This document shows positions 7,413 to 16,594 of a stretch of 16,594 nucleotides of DNA, in pieces. The notes beneath the pieces were generated by a model. It ran no database searches. It saw only the letters and a list, made by a program, of their open reading frames with translations, and was not told where the DNA came from. Position 1 is the first letter of the stretch, and each line of letters opens with the position of its first letter. Both the position numbers and the translations under genes were made by a program. This DNA is from Lactifluus volemus (taxonomy: Eukaryota > Basidiomycota > Agaricomycetes > Russulales > Russulaceae): NCBI GenBank assembly GCA_022376515.1, contig WTXI01000553.1, positions 1 through 16,594 on the forward strand. Reading direction: 5' to 3'.

Positions 7413-9401
7413 CCACAAAAACGACCTGAGTTTGTGCGGCGGAGGTTGGATAGCTCCAAAGATGTCAGGAGCATTTGGAGCACCCCATTTCTCTCGATAT
7501 GGCACGCGCGATTCTGTAGAATCCGTCAGTTGCGGAGGATTAGGAGACATAACGTGGACCCGTACTAAGAACATCGAGAATGGAGACGAGAGAACAAAAG
7601 CCTGACTGCTTCCATGAGTGAGAAAGCGACAAAATTGTTTTTGCTAAATCCAAAACATGACGAGATATTGCACTGTACGTAAATGCTGTGGAGCACGTAC
7701 GACATTCAGGTAGACGAATGAGTATCTGAACAATGAATTCCATTAGTTTATCATTAGTTCCGGTGGTCTTTTTCAGTGGCTGGTTGAACACATCATCATT
7801 ATGACTTACAAGAGTAATAAAATCACCGCGACAGGTTCCATTGCGGTACGTCGCGATCACTGGCAGTTTTTGTATCTCCGTGCCCTCTCGGTGACTGAGG
7901 ATACACCCTTTGCTAGTCGTTGTCCGCCATCGTGCCATTTGGAAATGACGCCTTGCAAGGATCGCTAGTCATAATTTTAGCAATATTATTTCGGCTCGTG
8001 CCAGTGGCCACTAGCCACTAACTCCTCTTCCAGCGTCAGTGAACCATTCATGCTCTAACCGAGCATGGTATTAATCTTGCAAGTTACCACTGTACACCGT
8101 ATCCTCACTGCACGCGTTTGTAGAACCAGAGCCCAAAACTTTGGCGATTCCAACGTCAACGGAGTATCGGCCTCGGGAACAGCCGGGAAGCGCCTGCCAA
8201 TCACGCTTTGCGGGGAACCCAGCAGCTGATGCATTTTTATATTCAGAAATGATACACAACCAGGGTGTCTCACTGCCTGATTTAGTATTGCAACACTTTG
8301 GTGATGGGGGTACGAGTGCCGTAGTCATTGCGATCGGCGACAGCTGTCCCAAAAAAAAAAAACTTCAGGTAAGGAAGGGAATAACTGTCCATGATGGCAT
8401 CCCGTCCCCGTATGCCGCGGCGTTCAATCAGCATCATGCGCTGTCCAGAAGCTGAGAAACGTGCGGGATCGGCGTGCCACAATCCTAACTCGTCCATAAC
8501 TTTATTGTATTGTTGCTCGTCCGCCCGCATTCGAGTCGAGGCGGAAGTGGGAAATGGCCATGTCAGCTTATGATTATTAACGGGTGCCTCTCAAGTTGAT
8601 GTAGAATAGAAGGAAAGAAGGCTGTGCGGAGCGGAGTGGATGGGGGTGTGTGAGGTGGGAGAATCAATTTCGTTGTGGCCGTGTTCATAGCGGCCGGTTG
8701 TGGTAGCTCGGATTTTAGGTGGTGGCCCTAACTTGAGTGGCTGAGAAATGTACCTATTTCCTCGGACAGAAACACGTAGGAATAGAAGTTTTGACTACCG
8801 ATGTTGCTATAAGTCTGAGGAGGGGCGGTGGCGGTGGCAAGGGGGGAATCAGTTAGGTTAGGGTCAAGTAGGGTTACTGGTGGCCTTGGCTTGAGCAGAA
8901 TTACTGCTGTCAGTATCATCGGTCGTTGGACGCTGGCCATCATTGTCTCCATTGTTAAAGGAATGGTGGTCACCGAAAGCCGAGGTTTGGTAGGGAGGCA
9001 CCGCATTTCGTCGGTAGTCCGGAGCCAAAGTCGGGTTAGGAAGACAAATATTAACCCTTTTCCAGCACATATGTCATGATTGGGACTGTCGCATGGCCAG
9101 GCAAGTCGGGAAGAACCACGCGAAGCGGGCCTTAGGGTTGTTGTAAGTTGGCCATCTCAAAGCTGGCCGTATCGGGCGGAGCAGTATTCACGGGATGCGG
9201 GTGATGCAGTTTTTGAGAACGGAATCCCGGCCCGAGTTTACTTTGGGCCTTTTGTACTTCGGCGTCTAAACGCGCTCTCCATCAAACAGCCCATCGCCTT
9301 TTCTAGCTCTTCAATCATCACTTTCCACACGTCATTTCTACTCACCCTGTCCTCTGCCATACCTAAAGCCTCAACTCATAGGGCCAAGTAGAACTGTTTG
9401 A
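7413..9401. other. About 2 kb with no supported gene
   Basis: Several minus-strand open frames exist (for example 7540-7938 and 8071-8352), but none matches a family I know and none joins to another by good splice sites. Near 8730-9070 on the minus strand two overlapping frames look like disordered protein (TSAFGDHHSFNNGDNDGQRP, then ATAPPQTYSNIGSQNF) but are interrupted, so they may be a relic. A T12 run on the minus strand lies at about 8351-8362. The last 130 bases before 9402 are C/T-rich and probably carry the SAC3 promoter and leader. Confidence 0.5.
8363..8530 (-). pseudogene. Possible gene fragment, unrecognised
   Basis: The minus frame from ATG at 8530 reads MRADEQQYNKVMDELGLWHA and continues through an arginine-rich segment (QRMMLIERRGIRGRDAIMD), then runs into a homopolymer T tract and low-quality sequence. 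Its composition is more protein-like than that of neighbouring frames, but there is no downstream partner exon, no promoter and no family match that I can give. It could be a fragment of a duplicated gene, or chance. Confidence 0.2.
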
Positions 9402-12400
9402 ATGGACCCCTTCTCTGTCCATCCGCGTCAGCATCGCGGTCACGACGTTAATCCCACCATCGGGCGACGTGGGACCTTCAAAAACAAAACGTGGGTCGCT
9501 GGAGACCGGAGCAACTCGAGCAGTCCCTTTCAAGCTGGAAATCTCGGAGCGGACGCGCTTCGGTGGGAACGGGGTGGCTCACGTGGGGCCGGACGTGGTC
9601 GCGGTCGAGGAAAGGGTCGTTCTCCGCGCCCTGAACTCGGGCCGTCGCACCACCGAGATGGTGATGTCTCAGAAATGGAGGATGATACTCAAGTAGTAGA
9701 CGTGGTGGACGACGGCACCGAGATTGGCCCAAGCGACGAGCCGATACTCGAAACGCTGGAGGAACGCGACCGATTTTACCAAGAGGTGAGTTCCCCATTC
9801 CAGCTATTCACGTACGCTCTCGAAGGAAAACCGGTACCCTTGCGCGCTGCTCTAGCTCGTTAGAGCTCGCGATACGGAGAAAAAGAGAGCAATTGCCGAG
9901 GGGAAAATGGACGACCCATTAGTCCCGAAGCGTCTCGACGAGGCTATCACTATGGTGGGCACTTGCATGGACATGTGTCCGAGGTTCGAGCGGTATCGGC
10001 GTGAGCGAGAGAACAACTTGTTCAATTGGGAAGTGGTGCGTATCTTGTCCCCATCTCTCGACGTAGGAGAAAGACAGGCTGATACTTGCAAGATCCCCGG
10101 GACGAAACGTGTAGATCACAAGCGTGCAGTGAAGATGTATGAACGTGCGGCGGGAGACAAGACGATACCATCAGACTTGCGACCGCCTCCTGTCCTCAAG
10201 GTTCGTTTGTTGAGCTGACGCATCGGCCTTGCTCATAGATCGACTTGGATAGCGCACTCTCGACTACCTTTTTCACGAACTCCTTCCAAGGGAAGGTTTT
10301 TCACCCACAGCTCACTTTATCCGCGATCGTTCGCGTGCAGTGAGGAACGACTTTACCATGCAGCATGAAACTGGTGCCTTGGCTATAGAGTGTCATGAAC
10401 GTTGTGCTCGCTTCCATCTCCTTGCGTTGCATTTTGAACGCGATCGTCAAGGTTTTTCTGTCGCGTTGGAAGAGCAGCAGTTGATGAACAGTGGGTACCT
10501 CTCGACCTTTGTCTTGGGCGTGAGGTTCTGACTGTAAAGCAGCCCTTCAAAGTCTTAAAGAGTTTTATGAAGACCAGCGGAACCGCTACGAGTCTCCGAA
10601 CGAGCTCGAGATGCGCATATATCACCGTCTCATCCATATCCGCGATCAACGCGAACGCCATGATGACATTCCAGAATCCATCCTTTCCCATCCCGTCTTT
10701 CTGCTTACCACGAAATTTCGCCAACATGTTCAAGCCAAGTCGTCACCGATAACTAAAACGTCAACTCTGGTAGTTGACGAGGAAGGGATGCATCAATTTG
10801 CCGAGCTTGCGGCACTCTTGAGAGAGCAGGGGAATAGGGTCATGGTCTATCTCGTTGCTTGCATCCTTGAACGCCACTTTGGGAAGGACACTATCGAAGA
10901 TATAGAGGCCATTCGTGAGGGCCTTGCTATACCTGACATTGTCGATGGGGTGCTTTCTGACGATGGGTATGTTGATGCTGAACAGGAGGAGTACGATGAA
11001 GAGGAGGCCTTTCTACAGGAAGATGAGCCGATAGTAGAACATCCACCTGCTACCTCCGCCTTTATCCCCGCCACCTCCGTCGTTCCACCGGCGGCATCAG
11101 CATTCGCAAATCTCAAAACAACGCCAAACGTGTTTGGAAATCGGATCTTCGGCTCCAATTCAGCTTTTGGTAACTCTTCTTCCGTATTTGGTGGCGCTTC
11201 TTCCTCAGCTTTTGGAACTTCAAATACTTCTTTGCTCGGTGACCCCACCAAGCCGGCCTCCACTTTTTCCCCCTTTGGTCCGTCCGCATCTGCACCGGCC
11301 GTATCGGACCCTACCTCGACCTTTGGACCCCCGACTCTATCGACATTGCCCGCACCTGCGCCAGGCATCGTTGAATCTTCATCTTTCGCTTTCTCCGCTT
11401 CACAGAGTGTCCCATCTGGCTCCAGCTTTGGAGCTAGTCCAACACCTTCGGGCCCCGTGCAGCAGAGGCCCCTTGCAAGTGCTCTCAACCCCAAGGCCCC
11501 CGCCTTCTCCCCAGGTCTGTCTTTTGGGACATCCGTGCAGGATGAGAAGAAGCCTACAGAGAAGCCCTTTAGCCCCTCATCGTCATTCTCAACCGTCTCA
11601 CCATCTTCGACGGTTACACGACCAGTCCTTCCACCTATCAAGACCTCCTCACTACCCTCAAACTCTACGTCTATTCGGCCACCTCCTAATCTGACAACAA
11701 GCCAATCTATGCCACCCCTGAATGGGTTCCCGAAGCAACCGTCTCTCCTCGACAGACTAGAACGTCAGCCAACTCTCGTGGATGGAATATTCAGACCACC
11801 TAACCAAGGGACACAGCCAAGTGATGGCTCCAGAGCCTCAGAAGCCCCGGATACCAACGCTTCCCCACAGCATCCACCTCCCGTCAGGATACAGCCCATC
11901 TCTCTCCCGGGAACGCCAGTTTCCTACAGTCCTCCTTCGAGGCAAAAATCGATCAACCTTTTTGGTTGGAACTCCTCCTCACAATCCCTTACCGGCACCG
12001 ACGAGATCCTGAGTCCACTGGCGATACCAAAGAACTCACTGGCTTCTCTCCCGTCTCCCCCAATTTCCGCTCGTCCTTCGATTGCAAGATTCCCTAGCAT
12101 GGTCGAGTCGCCGATCACAGCCGGACAATCCGGACCGTCTCCGGAAACAACGGCTACTAGTAGCCCCGACGCACCGTCCTCGCCGAAAGAGACGCTGAGA
12201 AGCAGGAAATTGCCTCTCTCCCCACAAGACGTCGAGATGGCGTCACCTACCGCGGCGCCGTTACGGAACGGGAAAAGCAAGGGAAAGGGAAAGGCGCCAG
12301 CGGTAGATCTCGAAGAGCTCGAGGCACAAGCGTCAGCTTTTGCGAGGACGAGCGCTTTCATGCGTGACACTTTCAAACGCTGGGCAGCCAAGGCGTCAGA

Positions 12401-14435
12401 CCGCGTGTTGTATAACGATGCGGTGCGTCGCAGCGACGCGTACACGGTACACAAATCGAGGAAGCGACAAGAAACTCGCTCACTGGGTGATGCTGATCCC
12501 GAGAACAAGATTGTTGAGAGGAGGACGCGTCGTCGTATCTCCGCCAAGTATACGCCACCGCAGACGGATGCCGAGCTTGCACGCCGGTTGAAGGAGGTAG
12601 GTGTTTTTGTTGTGTCTCGGTCTGCGAGACCCCTGCTAATTTGTCCCATCAGAATCACGAACAGCACGAACGCCGGTGGGCACCTGGCACTTTCCTCTCT
12701 GCGGTCCGTACACGTGTTGGTGATCCGGCCCCATTCGATTACTGTCTCTGGCTCTCGCTCAATCCTGAGAATGACGGCACGGCCATTTGGGTGGAGAGAA
12801 AATTCGACATGCCCAAGAGCGGAGCGTGGGCGTTCGAGCGCGTGTTCTCCATTCCGCTCTCGCCCGACGTCGCGATGTCACGCTCGCCCGGGTTGGTCGT
12901 GTTTGAGTGCTCGCCGCTACACGGTGTTCCTGACGAGATTGAAAAGTATGTTTTTAATTCCTGAATAGGCCACCGTCCCCGCCACTCATCACGACGCGAA
13001 TTGGGTAGGAAATATCGCATCCTAGACGACTGTGCACGCTTACGTGAAGTGATTGAAGCATTCCCTGAAGATCGACACTTCATACCTTCGATCCTCTTTA
13101 TTCTCTGGGGCGAGGACGAATCCGAAACACTACCGGATGATTTGCGTTCCATGGTCCGTTCTCTGGTGAAACCGTACTCGCTCACTACTTCCGCTCATAC
13201 GAGAAAACAGGCCGGCGATTACGAAACGAGGGGCATCGTAGGATCCCACGCCACATTTTGTTTATCTTCGAAAACGAAGGATCTAGACGAAAAGTTTACG
13301 CAAGTGCTGAATTCGATGGACTTGGACACCGCCGGTGGGCTGGTGGAAATCCTGTCCCGGCAAGGTCAGATTGCATCAGTTTGGGTGATGAGCCCGCCGA
13401 TTTTTATACATATCATTAGAGTTTTTGCAACTCGTCATCGCGCCTTGGAAGGACTTTGCCTTGGATTGGGTGGCGAGATGCTCCGCCGACGGCGAAAGTG
13501 AGTATGCGTTATTCGTCGAGCCCACCACCCATCTGATCTGGTCGCGCCGCAGCGGACTGGCAGCTCTTTAGCAAAGTGTTTGAAGCGCTGGTCAGACTCA
13601 TGAATACTCTATCGGTCCATTTTACGACCCGTCTCGACGAGTCCGCACTGTCGAATCCACTCCCGGAAATTAGGCTAGATGAGGTAAAATCTTCGAGGTG
13701 AGGCGATAGGGTTGTGTTTATAGCTTTACTGACAAAAAAGTATCACTTTAGAGAGCTTTATGACGCCACATTTTCTTGGTTAGAACACAAGGACCTTCGC
13801 ACGCCGTCGAGGGAATTTCGCACGTTGCTTCAGTCCTATCACACTTCGGATGCCGGTATGATGACACGCTTTCTCTTTTGATATATACAAAACCGAATCG
13901 ACCATTCTTTCAGATTTTCCAGTTCATGCCTTTGTCGACGAACTTTATGACCTATCCGTTCGATGTATCGAAAGTAGCGTGAGGATAGACAGGGCAGTTC
14001 GATACCCAGTGCCAAAACGCGATATTGAAGAGACAAAAAGCGAGGTGGAGAGCAACGTAGCTGAAGTGGCAGCACAACTACGCTCTTTGCTCCTCTTCCA
14101 TACCCGGCCCAAGCGGCCGCCACCAGATGATGATGATGATGATGAAGGGAGCGTTCGGAGGTGAGCGTGGCTTATTTGTTCGGACTTTGAAATCTGGTTG
14201 ACCAGGGACATGTACTAGCATGTCGCCATCTTCAAAACGACTGAAATCGACGTTCAGTAGCTTTTCAACGTTGGAGGACTTGGCTAGTAACGAGTTGATG
14301 CCGCCGCCATCTGCTGCGGTCTCACCATCTACATCTGTGACGACGATTGTGAACGAGGAGAAGCCGCAAAAGGTGATAACAGTAGCGATGCTTCGTGCGT
14401 TGACGCAGAGCGTACTTAAAAAGCGAGGTGTATAA
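9402..14435 (+). CDS. SAC3: SAC3/GANP family mRNA-export factor (TREX-2 scaffold)
   Basis: Twelve exons: 9402-9785, 9856-10035, 10093-10200, 10253-10490, 10543-12596, 12653-12945, 13009-13364, 13420-13497, 13553-13697, 13752-13855, 13914-14160, 14219-14435. The sum is 4404 nt, 1467 residues, and all phases agree. Residues about 55-72 are RG-rich. The SAC3/GANP domain runs from about 160 to 480, opening with MVGTCMDMCPRFERYRRERE (CxDMCP signature) and holding RVDHKRAVKMYERAAGDK, LRPPPVLKRTLDYLFHELL and FIRDRSRAVRNDF. About 495-700 is Ser/Pro-rich with FG motifs (VFG, FGNRIFG, SAFG, SSFG). Later exons are helical and charged, with a poly-Asp run near the end. Known role: Sac3 scaffolds TREX-2 (Thp1, Sem1, Sus1, Cdc31), tethers transcribed genes to the nuclear pore and aids mRNA export. 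FG motifs fit contact with export receptors. Alternative acceptors exist for exon 3 (10078); I chose 10093 because it rejoins WEV to IPGT as in homologs. Confidence 0.93.
14128..14148 (+). repeat. GAT trinucleotide run coding for poly-Asp
   Basis: Six GAT codons followed by GAA encode DDDDDDE in exon 11 of SAC3, just before its 3' splice junction region. Such runs vary in length easily, and it sits in an apparently disordered linker (KRPPP before, EGSVR after). Confidence 0.8.
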
Positions 14436-14899
14436 ATCTAAAAATAATAAGTGGATATGTCTCGATTCGGATACTCAAAGGAGTTTCCTATTAAGGGAAA
14501 TCAGAGCAGACTCCTGCTTCGAGTGTTCAGCCACAGCGAATAACCCACTCAACGACATACCCGCCCTCCTCCAGTTAACAGCAGAGGCCGTCCCTGCCCT
14601 TAATCGCGCCCATAAATCCCACTCGAAAGTACCAGAATCACCACCGGTGAATCCCCTCGAAAGCCGCTGACAGTTGCGGAGTCAGCGGGTGTTGAATCCT
14701 AAATAGGCTCTCAGTCATTTCGCCCTCCACCCGTAAATCTTCCTGCTCGGTGAGCCAACTTTGTTCCTTCAAACTTTACTTTTGATTGGGTGGCTGATCA
14801 CCTTTCCTATCTTACTCGCTACCTTTCATCTACTTTCCGACCCTACAACACTTGTATCACCCTCCGTCTGCTCGCCATCATGCAGCCGACAACGAACGC
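14436..14899. other. Intergenic: SAC3 terminator side and WOPR promoter/leader
   Basis: 464 bases between two same-strand genes. No further gene is seen. An inverse CCAAT (ATTGG) lies near 14784-14788, and C/T-rich leader sequence runs from about 14800 to 14879. There is no clear TATA box. The first ATG in the leader (14880) opens a short frame that overlaps the WOPR start. Confidence 0.55.
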
Positions 14900-14981
14900 A
14901 TGTCGTCACCCCCCGACTCGCATAACAACGCTCAAGGTTCGTCCACGACGTGGACCGAACCACCCTGGTCGGGTTGGATAG
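14880..14981 (+). promoter_or_regulatory. Upstream ORF overlapping the WOPR start codon
   Basis: ATG at 14880 starts a 33-codon frame (MQPTTNACRHPPTRITTLKV...) that ends at a TAG at 14979-14981, in a different frame from the main start at 14900. If transcription begins in the C/T-rich leader, scanning ribosomes meet this ATG first, which would lower translation of the regulator. No transcript start is known, so this is inferred. Confidence 0.4.
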
Positions 14982-16594
14982 AGACCACGGGCGATGCTTT
15001 GCTCATATTGGAAGCCGCCCGACGCGGTTTGATCCCACGCGTCACCCGACGACTGGTCGACTCTGAACGCAAGATGATCACCTCTGGTTCGGTTTTCGTC
15101 TTTGACGAAGATGAAAGTGGGATCAAACGTTGGACCGACGGGTTTTTTTGGAGTCCCAGTAGGATACTCGGTAACTTTTTACTCTACCGCGAGACCGAGA
15201 AACGTGGGGCGGGTCATAGGGGCGCTCGTAACGATGCTGAGCAAGGAGGAGATCAACCAGGCGCAGCAGTCGGTGATGGACCTAAATCTGAAGGTCAGAC
15301 GCTCAGTCGTCCCCGTGGGGAAACTACACGGTTGGGGATCGATCGTCAGCGAGAGCGGAGCCTCGTTGGTAGCCTGACGAACAGCTACAAGTTCAAGACT
15401 GGGGGTATGATGAAAAAGGTGGAGTTTTTTTTTTTTGGTTGTTTTCCTTTGCTGCCCCCTGTTTGTTTTTGTTCGCCCCACAACAATTTTTCCACACCTC
15501 CCAACGTTCCACAACCCCTCCCCCGAAAAAAAGAACCGTGCCAACAAACGTCACGGGTGCAGTCCAGATCTCATTATAACTCCTTCGGTAGCCTTGGCAC
15601 CGTCCGGTGATATCTTACCTGACGTAAACTTTGGCGTGTTTGAGACCAGCGACGTTTTCCCCGTGCAGACAGAATGTTCCCTTTTTCTTTCGCTTTGATG
15701 TCATACTTTTTACGGAAGCTGACAACCCTGCACAGACGTTCTCCTTGACCATCAGTGGCGTCTCGCAACACCTAATATCATATTACAAAATCGAAGATGT
15801 TGAACAAGGCCGGCTTCGCACCGCATCATCTTACCCTGAACTCGCCTCCCTCGACATTAGCCCCGAGTACCTAGAGAAGACCCACTTTCGAAATCCGCCC
15901 AAAGTCGAAATTGGTGTCGATGGGGTCCCGCGGTATCGTGGGGAAGCCGACGACGTCGAACCATCCCCGCACGTGCTCAACTCGGCGTTGGCGGGCAGCA
16001 TGCAGCTCCTCAGCGAGCCACTGGAAGTAGGTTCTGTCATTGCTGGAAATGCAGCGAATGGGGCCAAGCGTGGGAAGCGGTACGATCCTTACACGCCGAA
16101 AGGGAAACGCAAACCCAAGAATTCCCCGAGTGCTCCCACCTCCCCTACGGACAGCAATTCTCCGTACCCCGTCGTCCCACGAGCTTTCCTGACCCAAACA
16201 TGGCCATGCTGCAACACCAACATTACGCCGCCTATGGACTCGCGCCCGCTTATTCTTACCCGATGGGCTTTTCCGTGCCTGCCCCGTCTGGCATGTATCC
16301 ACCTGGAGCCATGTTCCCACCCCCTGGGCCCCCACCTCCGGGAGCCACGCCACCTGCCGGCTCTCCTGGATCACCCCTCTCTGCACAAGCGTCATCGCAG
16401 GGAATGGTCCCTATCACACCTACTCTCCTGGACCCCGCACGCTCTCCCGCCCGCAGGCGACGGTTCTCCGATGCAACCGCAGGGAGCGCAACCCCAACAG
16501 GCGTATTATCAGTACTACCCGCCTCCTCCCGGGTATCCCTCATATTGGCCGCCGTACCACGCCGGCGCTAGTTATACGCCCCCGACGCAGACCG
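14900..16594 (+). CDS. WOPR-domain (Gti1/Pac2 family) transcription regulator, 3' end missing
   Basis: Exon 1 is 14900-15418 (173 residues) and exon 2 starts at 15736, both phase 0. The intron is 317 nt, far longer than the others here. WOPRa covers about residues 24-106: WSGWIETTGDALLILEAARR, GLIPRVTRRL, SGSVFVFDEDESGIKRWTDG, FFWSPSRILGNFLLYRE. KRWTDG (76-81) is the conserved potential protein kinase A site of the family. WOPRb begins near RERSLVGSLTNSYKF and continues over the intron into FSLTISGVSQHLISYYKIED and LDISPEYLEKTHFRNPPKVE. A basic KRGKRYDPYTPKGKRK stretch could be nuclear import. Known members (Wor1, Ryp1, Sge1, Pac2, Gti1, Ustilago Ros1) bind DNA and switch morphology, sporulation or virulence programmes. 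The Pro/Tyr/Gln-rich tail after about 16141 continues in three successive frames, discussed separately. The start follows the first ATG in the WOPR frame; a TTG-begun extension upstream is not credible. Confidence 0.9.
15419..15735 (+). other. Long intron of the WOPR gene
   Basis: GTGGAG donor after MMKK and a CACAG acceptor before TFSLTI. It contains a T12 tract near the donor and several stops in all frames, and the conserved WOPRb sequence resumes immediately after it. At 317 nt it is over five times the length of the other introns in the window (42-70 nt). Confidence 0.8.

Noticed and set aside
7540..7938. 132-aa minus-strand ORF with an ATG start
   Set aside because: No recognisable domain, and it lies just upstream of the promoter of the secreted gene with no sign of its own promoter. 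It is judged a chance frame, though a short unknown gene is not excluded.
10847..11641. 264-aa antisense ORF opposite SAC3
   Set aside because: It is the shadow of the Ser/Pro-rich SAC3 exon; the plus frame has the SAC3 domain and consistent splicing.
11924..12667. 247-aa antisense ORF opposite SAC3
   Set aside because: Shadow of the same exon; it has no family match and crosses a SAC3 intron.
15871..16395. 174-aa antisense ORF opposite the WOPR gene
   Set aside because: The plus strand carries the conserved WOPRb region over the same bases.

Overview
The window is nuclear DNA from a filamentous basidiomycete, most likely an agaricomycete. Genes are cut by many 51-63 nt GT-AG introns, and the proteins are fungal: a GT2 membrane glycosyltransferase, a SAC3 mRNA-export factor and a WOPR (Gti1/Pac2) regulator. 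The species cannot be named from sequence alone.

Layout. (1) 1-1597, plus strand: the 3' part (7 exons in view) of a multi-pass family 2 glycosyltransferase. (2) About 1.6-9.4 kb: a gene-poor, AT-richer block with repeats and relics. It holds two related minus-strand genes for small secreted proteins. One (3810-4915) has nine exons, too short to appear as ORFs; seven internal exons of 66-78 nt each encode one copy of a 22-26 residue repeat. The other (7111-7304) is a two-exon relative with no repeats. The block also holds a frame-broken VPS10/sortilin relic (6083-6665, minus), a three-copy hairpin-bearing tandem repeat (5736-5938) and many copies of the octamer CACTGGCA. (3) 9402-14435, plus: a complete 12-exon SAC3/GANP gene (1467 aa). 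(4) 14900 to the end, plus: a WOPR-domain transcription regulator, cut by the window edge, whose proline-rich tail is read in three successive frames.

The flanking genes are housekeeping or regulatory and do not form a pathway with each other. The most unusual item is the secreted repeat protein. Reading phases agree at all eight inferred junctions, the internal exons alternate between two types (A and B) with matching 57- and 53-nt introns, and a 263-bp exon-intron-exon-intron unit is repeated about three times. The two-exon relative shares its signal-peptide exon design, its 71-nt last exon and about 250 bp of 3' flank, so the pair looks like one family that grew by exon duplication. All splice models here come from splice signals and frame agreement; no transcript data were available.
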